NCBI RefSeq assembly: GCF_001969265.1
Contig: NZ_CP019304.1
Coordinates: 3,658,001-3,722,000, forward strand
Direction of reading: 5' to 3'
From: Arthrobacter sp. QXT-31
Lineage (GTDB): Bacteria > Actinomycetota > Actinomycetes > Actinomycetales > Micrococcaceae
DNA: 64,000 nucleotides
This document shows positions 27,695 to 38,164 of this stretch, piece after piece. A model generated the notes under the pieces. That model searched no databases, was not told where the DNA came from, and saw nothing but the letters and a program-made list of their open reading frames with translations. Both the position numbers and the translations under genes were made by a program. Positions within the stretch are counted from its first letter, which is position 1; every line of letters starts with the position of its first letter.

Positions 27695-28125
27695 CGCATG
27701 ACCCCCTTACTTTCGATTTCAAGATCAGACGGCATACCTGGAATGAACCCAGGAAGCCCTGTGAGATATGAGGCGGTGTATGTAACAGTGACTTCGGCGT
27801 TGTTCCCCGCGGCGCATGTGCCGTCGCCGGAATACTGGATGTCCACGTCGGCGTCGCTGAGAGGCACTGACGGTGCCGCCGACACGGCGGCGGCCAGTGC
27901 GTCGGCTTCGTCGTAGCCAGCCTCGGTGCAGTGGACGGCAACGTATCGAGCCGATTCCCGCGCGGCCTCTGAAAGTGAGACCTGAATGTTGAATGCACGC
28001 CCAAATTCCATGATTCCGAAAACGAGTACGAGAAATACGGGCAGGATGATTGCAAATTCGACAGCGACAGCGCCCTTTTCCCTGGGCTTCCTAGGCCGGC
28101 GTGCGGCCCGAAGTTTGGTGCCCAT
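27682..28125 (-). CDS. tadE: TadE-like minor pilin (locus 2)
   Basis: 147-aa pseudopilin. Basic leader MGTKLRAARRPRKPREKG, prepilin-type site GAVAVEFAIILPVF, hydrophobic helix LVLVFGIMEFGRAFNIQ and a C-terminal part ending MRCGG, as in locus 1 (MLCGG). The ATG shares one base with the stop of the upstream pilin gene (TAATG), so the two are translationally coupled. Confidence 0.86.
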   Translation of the reverse strand: MGTKLRAARRPRKPREKGAVAVEFAIILPVFLVLVFGIMEFGRAFNIQVSLSEAARESARYVAVHCTEAGYDEADALAAAVSAAPSVPLSDADVDIQYSGDGTCAAGNNAEVTVTYTASYLTGLPGFIPGMPSDLEIESKGVMRCGG

Positions 28126-28328
28126 TAGAGAAGGTCAATCACGGCTTGAAAACCAAGGATCAGCTGGTCTCCAAGTACTTGGACGGCGGAAATAATGACC
28201 GTGGCAATGAATGCAACCAGCAGACTGTACTCAACAGCTGTTCCTCCGGTCTCGGATTCAGGAAAGCTACGGCCACCTGCTGGTGTAACCATGAGTGTGT
28301 TCAATCGATGAAAGTGAGTTCTAGCCAC
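28125..28328 (-). CDS. flp: Flp-family pilin, second copy (locus 2)
   Basis: 67-aa prepilin. Leader MARTHFHRLNTLMVTPAGGR, cleavage context ETG/GTAVEYSLLVAFIAT with the conserved Glu-Tyr, then a hydrophobic helix and a short end (FQAVIDLL). It follows the first locus-2 pilin after 157 bases that contain a strong terminator, so it should be expressed less than the first pilin. It is coupled to tadE2. Could be a minor or alternative subunit. Confidence 0.85.
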   Translation of the reverse strand: MARTHFHRLNTLMVTPAGGRSFPESETGGTAVEYSLLVAFIATVIISAVQVLGDQLILGFQAVIDLL

Positions 28329-28394
28329 GAGATCCCCCTAAGAGAAACAAATGGACCTTGAGAAACGTGGAGGCCTTGAGAGTGACGAGACCTG

Positions 28395-28471
28395 GAGAAG
28401 AGAAAAGATCCAGGCGCGGTGCCTGCTGGTGGAGCGGAAGAAGTCCGCTGCCGGCAGGCACCGCCCTGGAT
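28395..28471 (-). terminator. Strong terminator between the two locus-2 pilin genes
   Basis: Arms at 28408-28426 and 28454-28471 form an 18-bp nearly perfect stem; the loop holds a second stem AGCGGA/TCCGCT. On the minus strand the stem is followed by TTTTCTCTTCTC, so it looks like an intrinsic terminator. Read-through would supply the rest of the operon at lower level. Confidence 0.75.
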
Positions 28472-28485
28472 CCAGAAGTGAATGG

Positions 28486-28704
28486 CTACGGTGCCTCTTC
28501 GACTACGGCGCCGGCAAGCTCGTCGGAGACCGTCTGGAACGCCGTGTCGATCTGACCGCCCAAGACGACCACAACGCCGATGATGACAGCTGCGATCAGG
28601 GCAACGAGCAGTCCGTATTCAACTGCGGTTGCGCCCTTTTCGGAAGAGAGACGATCCTTTACGCCGGCGACAAAGGCAAGCACGGAGACCATGAAAGTGT
28701 TCAT
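28486..28704 (-). CDS. flp: Flp-family type IVb pilin, first gene of locus 2
   Basis: 72-aa prepilin with leader MNTFMVSVLAFVAGVKDRLSS, cleavage context EKG/ATAVEYGLLVALIA and a short C-terminus ending ELAGAVVEEAP. The Glu-Tyr pair is present. AAAGGAAA precedes the ATG. It is probably the major subunit of locus 2, because it comes first and is followed at once by a strong terminator. The 273 bases upstream hold no gene and should contain the operon promoter. Confidence 0.9.
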   Translation of the reverse strand: MNTFMVSVLAFVAGVKDRLSSEKGATAVEYGLLVALIAAVIIGVVVVLGGQIDTAFQTVSDELAGAVVEEAP

Positions 28705-28977
28705 TGTAATTTCCTTTAATTCGATGGAATAAATTCACCGAATTCCGGCTCCCCCCATATCCGCGAAGGGCCGGTGCTTCGATAGATCAAGAATCCACCT
28801 GAAAGCCAGCCGGGAACAATGCGTAGTTCTACCCGACTTTCCACCCAAAAAAACAAGTATTCCCCCCAAGCAAGTACTCAGGTTAAGGAAATCCCAAGCA
28901 CGGGGACTACTTGGATACTCAAGGAATCAGCAAGAAAATCCTAGGGAATCTAACGTTTAACCAACGCAGGTTGACGT

Positions 28978-29700
28978 TTAGGCGGCCAAAAGAACCGCAC
29001 CTAGGGTGGCGGCCAACATCGAGGGGCCAAAGGCGATTTCTGAGCTCAAATTGGCGCGCTTTAGCCTAATCAAAACGACGGATAAAATACCGCCGAGCAC
29101 AAAGCCGAGCGCTCCGCCGTAGAACAGGTGGCCCCAGCCCAAGTAGCCCAAGTACAGGCCCACAGGGGCAGCCAGCTTCACGTCGCCCATGCCGATACCG
29201 CTCGGCGAAATTAGGGCCAAAATCAGGAAAACAACGAACAGGATGGCCGCGCCGGCCGCCGCACGAAGCAGCTCCGCCCAGTCTGCTGCGGCGAAGCTGC
29301 CCAGTAGGAGGAGTGCCAGGCCGGCCACCAGCAGTGTGAGGACAAGTGGATTCGGCAGCAGATGGTGGGCCAGGTCAATGCGGGCCAGCTGCACGCCGAC
29401 GACCGCCAGCAGTAGAAAGGCCGGCAGGGACCAATCCATCCCAAACCTCAGCGCAAGGGCGGCGCAGAGCGCTCCGGTGAGCACCGCCGTCGTAATTCTT
29501 GTCCGCACGCCGGGCAGTCCGCCGAGGCGGGGGAGGGTTCGGGCGATGAGGAGTTCAGCAAGCGGGCTCAGTAGAATGCCAAGGAGTCCCATGGCAAAGG
29601 CAAAAAGCGCGGCCATACCTGCTGCAGACACATGGACTCCTGGGTTGACGGGCCCGGCGCTGGCGCAGGACTCCACGACCCCCGCCACCGGATACCCCAT
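28978..29700 (-). CDS. Prepilin peptidase, A24 family (CpaA/TadV type)
   Basis: Membrane aspartyl protease that cleaves the basic leaders of Flp pilins and pseudopilins. 240 aa with about seven hydrophobic segments. The two catalytic aspartates are visible: Asp in VQLARIDLAHHLLPNPLVL and Asp in GIGMGDVKLAAP (the GxGDxK motif). The N-terminal methylase domain of PilD is absent, typical for TadV/CpaA. It is the only prepilin peptidase gene in the window, so it presumably serves both tad loci. It is upstream of locus 2 on the same strand, with a 273-base gap. Confidence 0.9.
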   Translation of the reverse strand: MGYPVAGVVESCASAGPVNPGVHVSAAGMAALFAFAMGLLGILLSPLAELLIARTLPRLGGLPGVRTRITTAVLTGALCAALALRFGMDWSLPAFLLLAVVGVQLARIDLAHHLLPNPLVLTLLVAGLALLLLGSFAAADWAELLRAAAGAAILFVVFLILALISPSGIGMGDVKLAAPVGLYLGYLGWGHLFYGGALGFVLGGILSVVLIRLKRANLSSEIAFGPSMLAATLGAVLLAA

Positions 29701-29936
29701 TTTGACCCTGGCGTCCGGTTGACGCTATTCTTGGTAGTCGTTGTGCGTGTCCTTTCTCGATGATGCGTGCCCGCTTGGGGATCCAGTTGCAGGGTCGCTA
29801 CCCGACGGGCATTTTCGGGACTTGGGGATAACTGGTCCATAGAGCCCTCACCTCTGTTCCGGTCGCGCATAGATAGTAGGCGCACCCCGCGTGACGCCTA
29901 AACCCAGAACGCCAGAACAAGAACGAGGCAAACACC

Positions 29937-30380
29937 GTGCGTACGTACACCCCGAAGCCCGGCGATATTAACCGCCAGTGGCACGTCATTGACGCCACCG
30001 ACGTTGTCCTGGGTCGTCTTGCCAGCCAGACCGCAACACTGCTGCGCGGAAAGCACAAGCCGACCTTTGCTCCCCACATGGACATGGGCGACTTCGTCAT
30101 CATCATCAACGCTGAAAAGGTTGCCCTCACCGGCGCCAAGCTGGAGCAGAAGCGCGCTTACCGCCACTCCGGCTTCCCGGGCGGCCTGACCTCCGTCAAC
30201 TACGCGGAACTGCTGGAAACCAACCCGGTCCGCGCCGTTGAGAAGGCCATCAAGGGCATGCTCCCGAAGAACTCCCTGGCTGCCCAGCAGCTGAGCAAGC
30301 TGAAGGTCTACCGTGGCGCCGAGCACCCCCACGCAGCCCAGCAGCCCAAGACTTTCGAAATCAACCAGGTCGCCCAGTAG
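29937..30380 (+). CDS. rplM: 50S ribosomal protein L13
   Basis: L13 is an early-assembly protein of the large subunit. 147 aa, starting from GTG 29937 ([20 protein letters not shown]), with [19 protein letters not shown] and the C-terminal [27 protein letters not shown] lies upstream. The 236 bases before it, shared with the divergent prepilin peptidase, contain no gene; I could not fix a promoter. It is followed by rpsI at 36 bases, the universal order. Confidence 0.98.
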   Translation: MRTYTPKPGDINRQWHVIDATDVVLGRLASQTATLLRGKHKPTFAPHMDMGDFVIIINAEKVALTGAKLEQKRAYRHSGFPGGLTSVNYAELLETNPVRAVEKAIKGMLPKNSLAAQQLSKLKVYRGAEHPHAAQQPKTFEINQVAQ

Positions 30381-30416
30381 TCCTGGCCACCAACACTTTT
30401 ATTTACGAGGAGAACC

Positions 30417-30923
30417 GTGGCTCAGAACGATGAACTGACCACCGAAGCCGTTGAGGCTGAGGAAAACCTGACCAGCTACACTTCCGAGAGCAGCGCTGCT
30501 GAAGCCGCTCCGAAGAAGGAGCGCCCGGCCCTGACGGTTGCCGGTGCAGCTGTTGGCCGCCGCAAGGAAGCCGTTGCACGCGTTCGCGTTGTGCCGGGCT
30601 CCGGCAAGTGGACCATCAACGGCCGCGAGCTGTCGAACTACTTCCCGAACAAGCTGCACCAGCAGGACGTCAACGAGCCCTTCAAGATCCTGGATCTGGA
30701 AGGCGCCTACGACGTCATCGCCCGCATCCACGGCGGTGGCCCCTCCGGCCAGGCCGGTGCACTGCGCCTCGGCATCGCCCGTTCGCTGAACGAGATCGAC
30801 GTCGAGAACAACCGCGCCACCCTGAAGAAGGCCGGCTACCTCACCCGTGACGCCCGCGTCATCGAGCGTAAGAAGGCCGGTCTCAAGAAGGCCCGCAAGG
30901 CTCAGCAGTACTCCAAGCGCTAA
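30417..30923 (+). CDS. rpsI: 30S ribosomal protein S9
   Basis: S9 contacts P-site tRNA with its C-terminal Arg/Lys tail. 168 aa, starting from GTG 30417 with ACGAGGAG upstream. Residues 1-40 are an acidic extension ([20 protein letters not shown]) usual in actinobacteria; the core has [36 protein letters not shown] and the end [12 protein letters not shown]. The last residues SKR, needed for tRNA contact, are present. A strong terminator follows. Confidence 0.98.
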   Translation: MAQNDELTTEAVEAEENLTSYTSESSAAEAAPKKERPALTVAGAAVGRRKEAVARVRVVPGSGKWTINGRELSNYFPNKLHQQDVNEPFKILDLEGAYDVIARIHGGGPSGQAGALRLGIARSLNEIDVENNRATLKKAGYLTRDARVIERKKAGLKKARKAQQYSKR

Positions 30924-30986
30924 AAAGGCGCCTTCCCAGGATGGGGCCGCTGGCGCGACCTCATCCTGGGGCCCTCGGCGCTTTTT
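30922..30986 (+). terminator. Terminator after rpsI
   Basis: AAAAA..GCGCC..CCCAGGATG pairs with CATCCTGGG..GGCGC..TTTTT, a long stem ending in five Ts. Two more hairpins follow before glmM: CGAGGCG-TTCC-CGCCTCG (31021-31038) and a 10-bp stem at 31041-31077 with no T tract. Confidence 0.8.
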
Positions 30987-31182
30987 AGCGCTCGGCTCCA
31001 CAAGCGCTAATCCCGCTTACCGAGGCGTTCCCGCCTCGCACAGAAGCCCGTTCCGCCACTGGCGGGGCGGGCTTCTGCCGTTAACCCCCGGTTACTGCAC
31101 AGGTGGCGCCGGTGAGCAGGGGAAACGTCCGCAACGCACCCCGCACCCGCCGTTTTGGGCAGGTGCGGGCACCTGAATCGTC

Positions 31183-31197
31183 TAAACTTGGACCCGA
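31183..31197 (+). promoter_or_regulatory. Candidate leaderless promoter of glmM
   Basis: TAAACT (31183-31188) fits the TANNNT -10 consensus and lies 8 bases before the ATG, with no ribosome binding site between. The hairpin CAGGTG-CGGG-CACCTG lies just upstream (31160-31175). No convincing -35 box was found. Confidence 0.35.
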
Positions 31198-32555
31198 TGT
31201 CTACATTATTTGGAACAGACGGTGTCCGGGGCCTGGCGAACGGCCTGTTGACTGCCGAGCTCGCATTGCAGCTGGCCCAGGCCGCCGCCGTCGTGCTTGG
31301 CCATGAACGCACCAGCGAAGGTGCACGGCCGCGTGCCGTGGTGGCGAGGGATCCCCGCGCCAGCGGCGAATTCATCGCGGCAGCTGTGGAAGCCGGGCTC
31401 TCCAGCTCCGGCATCGACGTCTACGACGCCGGTGTCCTGCCCACCCCCGCAGCCGCCTACCTCGTGGCAGACCTGGACGCCGACTTCGGCGTCATGATCT
31501 CCGCCTCGCATAACCCGGCTCCCGACAACGGGATCAAGTTCTTCGCCCGCGGCGGGCAGAAGCTCCCCGACGAGGTGGAGGACGCCATCGAGGCCCAGAT
31601 GGGCAAGGAGCCCGTCCGCCCCGTGGGCGGCGAGGTTGGCCGCATCCAGCGCTTCTCCGACGCCGAGGACCGATACATCGTCCACCTCCTGGGCACCCTC
31701 CCGCACAACCTCAACGGCCTCAAGGTGGTCCTCGACTGCGCGCACGGTGCCGCCAGCGGCTGCTCACCGCAGGTCTTCAAGGACGCCGGCGCTGACGTGG
31801 TGGTCATTGGCGCCGAACCGGACGGCCTGAACATCAACGACGGCGTGGGCTCCACGCACCTCGGCCTGCTCAAGGCGGCCGTGGTGGAGCACGGCGCCGA
31901 CCTCGGCATTGCCCACGACGGCGACGCCGACCGCTGCCTGGCCGTGGACCATGAAGGCAACGAGGTGGACGGCGACCAGATCATGGCCATCCTCGCCGTG
32001 GCGTTGAAGAATGCCGGCAAGCTCAAGGACGACGTCCTGGTGGCCACCGTCATGAGCAACCTCGGCCTCAAGATCGCCCTCCGCGACGCCGGCATCGCCA
32101 TCCGAGAAACGGGCGTGGGGGACCGGTACGTGCTGGAGGAAATGCGCGACGGCGGCTACAACCTCGGCGGCGAACAGTCCGGCCACGTGATCCTCGCCGA
32201 CTACGCCACCACAGGCGACGGCGTCCTGACCGGCCTGCAGCTCGCGGCGCAGGTGGCCCTGACCGGCCGCCCACTCAAGGACCTCGCCACCATCATGACC
32301 AAGCTGCCCCAGGTCCTCATCAACGTGAAGGACGTGGACCGCAGCCGGGTGGGCGGAGACGAGACCCTGGCCGCAGCCGTGAAGGCCGCCGAGGCCGAGC
32401 TGGGTGACACCGGCCGCGTGCTCCTGCGCCCGTCCGGCACCGAGCCGGTTGTTCGCGTCATGGTGGAGGCGGGCGACCAGCAGACCGCCCAGGTCATCGC
32501 GGAACGCCTCGCCCAGGTTGTGAAGACCCAGCTGGCGCTGGAGCCCGTCGGCTAA
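31197..32555 (+). CDS. glmM: Phosphoglucosamine mutase
   Basis: Interconverts glucosamine-6-phosphate and glucosamine-1-phosphate on the way to UDP-GlcNAc. 452 aa from ATG 31197 ([16 protein letters not shown]). Active-site phosphoserine Ser104 in VMISASHNP, metal loop [13 protein letters not shown], sugar loop GGEQSGHV and phosphate loop [14 protein letters not shown] are all present. The frame is open from 31155, but the extra residues are not family-like. It follows rplM-rpsI, as in most actinobacteria, and works with GlmS, encoded 3.3 kb downstream. Confidence 0.96.
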   Translation: MSTLFGTDGVRGLANGLLTAELALQLAQAAAVVLGHERTSEGARPRAVVARDPRASGEFIAAAVEAGLSSSGIDVYDAGVLPTPAAAYLVADLDADFGVMISASHNPAPDNGIKFFARGGQKLPDEVEDAIEAQMGKEPVRPVGGEVGRIQRFSDAEDRYIVHLLGTLPHNLNGLKVVLDCAHGAASGCSPQVFKDAGADVVVIGAEPDGLNINDGVGSTHLGLLKAAVVEHGADLGIAHDGDADRCLAVDHEGNEVDGDQIMAILAVALKNAGKLKDDVLVATVMSNLGLKIALRDAGIAIRETGVGDRYVLEEMRDGGYNLGGEQSGHVILADYATTGDGVLTGLQLAAQVALTGRPLKDLATIMTKLPQVLINVKDVDRSRVGGDETLAAAVKAAEAELGDTGRVLLRPSGTEPVVRVMVEAGDQQTAQVIAERLAQVVKTQLALEPVG

Positions 32556-32573
32556 AGCACCCTAAGAGCAAAG

Positions 32574-32611
32574 AGCAGCCCGCCTCCTGAAAAGTCAGGA
32601 GGCGGGCTGCT
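32574..32611. terminator. Bidirectional hairpin between convergent glmM and mscL
   Basis: 17-bp perfect stem AGCAGCCCGCCTCCTGA and its complement with an AAAG loop. No long T tract on either side. It lies between two converging genes and could end both transcripts. Confidence 0.65.
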
Positions 32612-32634
32612 GGCTTGTGACGAAATAGCCGCCG

Positions 32635-33042
32635 CTACTTGGCCGCCTGGTTCTGGTTCTGTGCCTGCAGGGCGTCGCGAATCTCCTTGAGCAGGGCAAT
32701 CTGCGGATCCTCGGCTGCTTCCTGCTTGGCGTCCTGCCCGATGCCCAGCTTCCGGTTGCGGTGCTCGATCAGCTTGTTCATCGGGGCCACAATGACGAAG
32801 TACAGCGCTGAGGCCACCAGCAGGAAGTTGACCACCGCGGTGAGCAGCACGCCGAAGCGCACGTCACCGAACGCCAGGAAATCGTCAAAGTTGGGCTCTC
32901 CCACGAGCCACGAGATCAGCGGCATCAGGACGCTCTTGACCAGGGCATCCACCACGGCGCTGAACGCCGAACCGATCACCACTGCCACGGCCAGGTCGAT
33001 GACGTTTCCCTTGAGAATGAACTTCTTGAATCCACTAAGCAT
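32635..33042 (-). CDS. mscL: Large-conductance mechanosensitive channel
   Basis: Pentameric channel that releases solutes on hypo-osmotic shock. 135 aa from ATG 33042: N-terminal amphipathic helix MLSGFKKFILKGNVIDLAVA, pore helix TM1 (AVVIGSAFSAVVDALVKSVL), TM2 (GVLLTAVVNFLLVASALYFV) and a cytoplasmic C-terminal helix bundle. The frame is open to TTG 33051, giving three more residues. Length is normal. Its place between glmM and the M15 peptidase has no clear functional link. Confidence 0.95.
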   Translation of the reverse strand: MLSGFKKFILKGNVIDLAVAVVIGSAFSAVVDALVKSVLMPLISWLVGEPNFDDFLAFGDVRFGVLLTAVVNFLLVASALYFVIVAPMNKLIEHRNRKLGIGQDAKQEAAEDPQIALLKEIRDALQAQNQNQAAK

Positions 33043-33093
33043 GCCAACCAAACTACCGCACCGGGTTTACGGGCCAGGGTTTAGGGGACAGCC

Positions 33094-34080
33094 TCAGCGG
33101 TAGGCGGGGGCCGCCTCCAGGCCGAAGTACTGCTCAAGGGTGGCGATGCCGCGCTTCCGCATATCCGTCGCCGCTTCGACGCCGACATACCGCAGGTGCC
33201 ACGGTTCATAGAAGTTCCCGGTGATGGTGTGCTGCATCCACGGATACCGCACCACGAAGCCGAAGCGGTGCGCGTTGGCCTTGGCCCAGACGGCGGCCGG
33301 CTGCTCGGCGAAGCATGGCTGGAAGCTGCACGCTCCGCCGCCGTCACCGATGTCGAACGCCCAGCCCGTCTGGTGTTCCGAGTGGCCAGGGCGCGCCGAG
33401 GCGGTATCTGCTGCCGCCCGGCCCTGCGAGCTCACGTAGCCGTTGTAGGTGGCGGTCTGCGTCGCGTAGGAGCGGTAGCCGCTCGCCAGCGTCATGGTCA
33501 CGCCGTCCGCCGCTGCTGCGGCGAACATCCTTTCCGCGGCAGCCGCCGTCGTGCTGTTCAACTGCGCCGCCTCGCCGGCGACGGCGAGGGCCACACGCGG
33601 CCGGACCAAATCGGCCGGGTCGTAGTTGGCCGGCTTGAGCGGGCGGTGCTTGTTGACGATCACCCAGGGACTGGTGGGCGCGGTCAGTGAGTGCTGCTTG
33701 GGCAGGCGTGAGGCGGCCGACGGCGGTGCTGCCGCCGCCGTCGTGGACGGCGCAGGCACTGTGGCGGATGGCGGCTTCGCCGACGTGCTGGGTGGCGAGG
33801 CGGCGGAAGCAGTAGCGGAGGCCGGGGCCGGGCCCCCGGCGGACGGCGTGGTACCGGTCGGAACCGTGGTGGCCGTGCCGGAAGCAGCAGGTGAGGCCGT
33901 GCCCATGGCCGTGGAACCCGATGCCGCGGAACCCGGGGCTTCGGGGGCAGGGCCGGGGGTGCAGGCGGCAAGGGCAGACAGGCCGGCTCCCGTCAGCAGC
34001 AGCTGCGCCACTGCGCGCCGGCTGGGGCGGCCGCCCGACCGGGCGTTTACGGAAGCAGCGGAAGAGCAGTCGTAGCACAC
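33094..34080 (-). CDS. M15 (VanY-type) D,D-carboxypeptidase lipoprotein
   Basis: Predicted wall peptidase that trims D-Ala from peptidoglycan stem peptides. 328 aa. The N-terminus carries SRRAVAQLLLTGAGLSALAAC, a twin-Arg-like and lipobox signal with the Cys near residue 40; then a Pro/Ala/Ser/Thr linker to about residue 135. The catalytic part has LASGYRSYATQ, the zinc motif HSEHQTGWAFDIGDG (SxHxxGxAxD) and NFYEPWHLRYVG (ExWH), so all zinc and acid residues are there. Start is GTG 34080, 5 bases after coaA ends, implying co-transcription with coaA. Confidence 0.88.
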   Translation of the reverse strand: MCYDCSSAASVNARSGGRPSRRAVAQLLLTGAGLSALAACTPGPAPEAPGSAASGSTAMGTASPAASGTATTVPTGTTPSAGGPAPASATASAASPPSTSAKPPSATVPAPSTTAAAAPPSAASRLPKQHSLTAPTSPWVIVNKHRPLKPANYDPADLVRPRVALAVAGEAAQLNSTTAAAAERMFAAAAADGVTMTLASGYRSYATQTATYNGYVSSQGRAAADTASARPGHSEHQTGWAFDIGDGGGACSFQPCFAEQPAAVWAKANAHRFGFVVRYPWMQHTITGNFYEPWHLRYVGVEAATDMRKRGIATLEQYFGLEAAPAYR

Positions 34081-34085
34081 GTGCG

Positions 34086-35051
34086 CTAGACCTTCCGCAG
34101 CAGCATCCTGCGGACGGAATGGTCCGCTTCCTTGGTGAGCACCAGCTGCGCCCGCCCCCGGGTGGGCAGCACGTTCTCTTCCAGGTTCGGTTCGTTGATG
34201 CGCTTCCAGATGTCGCGGGCGGTCGCTTCGGCCTCTTCATCGGACAGCGTGGCATAGCGGTGGAAGTACGACTCCGGCTGCGCGAAGGCGGTGGAACGGA
34301 GCTTGCGGAACCGGTCCACGTACCATTCCTCGATGTAGGACGTTTTGGCATCCACATAGATGGAAAAGTCGAAGAAGTCGCTGAGCGCCAGGCCTTGGCG
34401 GCCGTCGTGCCGCGGCCGCGCCGGGGCGAGCACATTCAGGCCCTCGACAATCAGGACGTCGGGCCGCCGGACCACCACTTCCTTGCCCGGGACGATGTCA
34501 TAGGTGACGTGCGAGTACCAGGGCGCCCGCACCTCCTCGGCGCCGCCCTTGATCTCGCTCACGAAGCGCAGCAGCGCACGGCGGTCGTAGGACTCCGGAA
34601 AGCCCTTCCGGTCGAGCAGCTGCCGGCGCTTGAGTTCGGCCAGGGGATACAGGAAGCCGTCGGTGGTGATGAGCTCAACGTTCGGCGTGCCCGGCCAGCG
34701 GCGCAGCATCTCGCGCAGAACACGGGCGATGGTGGACTTGCCCACGGCCACGGAACCGGCGACGCCGATCACGAAGGGCGTGCGCTGGGTCTGCTCGCCA
34801 AGGAAGGTGGTGGTGGCCGCATGCAGCTGGCCGGCAGCCTCCACGTACAGGTGCAAGAGCCGGGAGAGGGGGAGGTAGACGTCCCGCACCTCGCTGATGT
34901 CCAGGGGGTCGCCGAGGCCGCGAAGGCGCAGCACGTCCTCTTCATTAAGGGGCTGCTCCATCTGGGCCGAAAGCCGGGACCAGGTCTGCCGGTCCAGCTC
35001 CACGAACGGGGAAACACCCTCTCCGTTCGCTTCGTTGCGTTGCAAAGTCAC
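34086..35051 (-). CDS. coaA: Type I pantothenate kinase
   Basis: Phosphorylates pantothenate, the first step of coenzyme A synthesis. 321 aa with the P-loop [20 protein letters not shown], the GFLYP segment after ELITTDGF, and the C-terminal [17 protein letters not shown] typical of the bacterial type I family. The start [19 protein letters not shown] is preceded by few Shine-Dalgarno bases. Downstream M15 gene begins 5 bases after its stop. Secure by length and motifs. Confidence 0.96.
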   Translation of the reverse strand: MTLQRNEANGEGVSPFVELDRQTWSRLSAQMEQPLNEEDVLRLRGLGDPLDISEVRDVYLPLSRLLHLYVEAAGQLHAATTTFLGEQTQRTPFVIGVAGSVAVGKSTIARVLREMLRRWPGTPNVELITTDGFLYPLAELKRRQLLDRKGFPESYDRRALLRFVSEIKGGAEEVRAPWYSHVTYDIVPGKEVVVRRPDVLIVEGLNVLAPARPRHDGRQGLALSDFFDFSIYVDAKTSYIEEWYVDRFRKLRSTAFAQPESYFHRYATLSDEEAEATARDIWKRINEPNLEENVLPTRGRAQLVLTKEADHSVRRMLLRKV

Positions 35052-35200
35052 CCTAGAGATTCTGCCCCGACCTGCGCCAAGAGCGAAATGCGGCCGTTCT
35101 TGAGTGAATCTTGACCCTGCCCATGACCGGTTCCTGAGCCTGCCACGCGACAGTGCAGGAAATAGGGGAGAACCGCCTCAGAAATACGAAGGGTCTGAAC

Positions 35201-35821
35201 ATGGGGAAGGCAGTTATACCGGAGCTGCCGCAGCGGACGGGCCGCGACTTTGGCGGCAGGCGCGGCGGGGGAGCAGCCACCCGGATTACCAAAATACGCC
35301 GCCGCAAGCGCTTCGCTGCGGCCGGGCGCTGGACCAACTTCCTAGTGCTCCTGGTCCTTGCCTTTGCCGCGGCCGTCCTGGTTGCCATTCCCCAGGCCAC
35401 CGGATCCCGGACCTACACGGTGCACACGGATTCGATGGCCCCGGCATATCCTGCAGGCACCTTCCTGGTGGTGAAACCCACACCCCTGAGTCAGCTGAAG
35501 TACGGCGACGTCGTCACCTACCGGCCCACCCTGGACAGCCCCGAGGTTCTGACCCGCCGGATCGTGGGCTTTGGTGCCCAGCAGAACGGTGAACGGACCC
35601 TGGTCACCAAGGCGGACAACGCCGCCGTCAACGACGCACAACCCGTCCATGCCCGCCAAGTCATGGGAAAGCCGCTCTACGCCATCCCGCTGGCCGGCTA
35701 CCTCGCCGATGCGGTCGGTGACGCGGACCGCGACCTCCTGATGGTGCTGGCAGCAGCCGGCCTCGCCGGCCTGGGCATGCTGCTCATCTTCCTTGGCGCC
35801 CGCAGGCGCCGGACAGGCTGA
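35201..35821 (+). CDS. SipW-like (ER-type) signal peptidase I with His-to-Arg change
   Basis: S26 signal peptidase of the ER/SipW type, 206 aa from ATG 35201 (AAGGG upstream). Basic N-terminus, membrane helix (46-64), box B-like HTDSMAPAYPAG with the nucleophile Ser78, then YGDVVTYRPT and a C-terminal membrane helix (about 175-200). In ER-type enzymes the partner of Ser is a His in a THRIV segment; here the segment reads LTRRIVGFG, so the His position is Arg119. The VTKADNAAVND box is present. Activity is therefore doubtful or uses another residue. It could act on pilin-like or other exported proteins. Stands alone between coaA and glmS. Confidence 0.78.
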   Translation: MGKAVIPELPQRTGRDFGGRRGGGAATRITKIRRRKRFAAAGRWTNFLVLLVLAFAAAVLVAIPQATGSRTYTVHTDSMAPAYPAGTFLVVKPTPLSQLKYGDVVTYRPTLDSPEVLTRRIVGFGAQQNGERTLVTKADNAAVNDAQPVHARQVMGKPLYAIPLAGYLADAVGDADRDLLMVLAAAGLAGLGMLLIFLGARRRRTG

Positions 35822-35888
35822 CGGGCCGCCGGGCAGGCTGACGGCCGCCGGAGGAGGTCATCCGACGTCGGTTCTCCGCAAAGACCGA

Positions 35889-35901
35889 TAGGCTTATACC
35901 C

Positions 35902-35902
<1 letters not shown>
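35889..35902 (+). promoter_or_regulatory. Candidate leaderless promoter of glmS
   Basis: TAGGCT (35889-35894) fits TANNNT, with 7 bases to the ATG at 35902 and no ribosome binding site between. This spacing would put the transcript start at the A of the ATG. Confidence 0.4.
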
Positions 35903-37794
<1,892 letters not shown>

Positions 37795-37798
37795 GCCC

Positions 37799-38146
37799 AT
37801 GATTGTTGGGATCGGCGTAGACGTAGTGGACATCGAGCGCTTCGGACGGCAGCTGGAGCGCACCCCCGGGCTGCGCGACCGGCTGTTTGTGCCGGCCGAA
37901 CGGGAACTGAACACCCGCTCCCTGGCGGCGAGGTTTGCCGCCAAGGAGGCCGTGGCCAAGGTCCTGGGCGCGCCGGCCGGCATGAACTGGCAGGACTGCT
38001 GGATCGGACTGGACCAGAACGGTCCCACCATCCAGGTCAAGGGGACGGTGCTCGCCGTGGCCGAATCCAAGGGCGTCAAACGGTGGCACCTGTCCATGAG
38101 CCACGATGGCGGCATTGCCACGGCCACGGTGCTGGCCGAGGGCTGA
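37799..38146 (+). CDS. acpS: Holo-[acyl-carrier-protein] synthase
   Basis: Attaches 4'-phosphopantetheine from CoA to acyl carrier protein. 115 aa, a normal AcpS length. The magnesium-binding Asp8 lies in [17 protein letters not shown] and the second signature is [15 protein letters not shown] with the conserved Glu. The C-terminus [21 protein letters not shown] is typical. It starts 4 bases after glmS and 18 bases before nnrD/E, so these three form one transcription unit. Confidence 0.95.
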   Translation: MIVGIGVDVVDIERFGRQLERTPGLRDRLFVPAERELNTRSLAARFAAKEAVAKVLGAPAGMNWQDCWIGLDQNGPTIQVKGTVLAVAESKGVKRWHLSMSHDGGIATATVLAEG

Positions 38147-38164
38147 CCCGGACGGACTGACCAC

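Noticed and set aside
35822..35901. glmS ribozyme/riboswitch upstream of glmS
   Set aside because: The gap is only 80 bases with no ribozyme core, and a -10-like box sits directly before the ATG.
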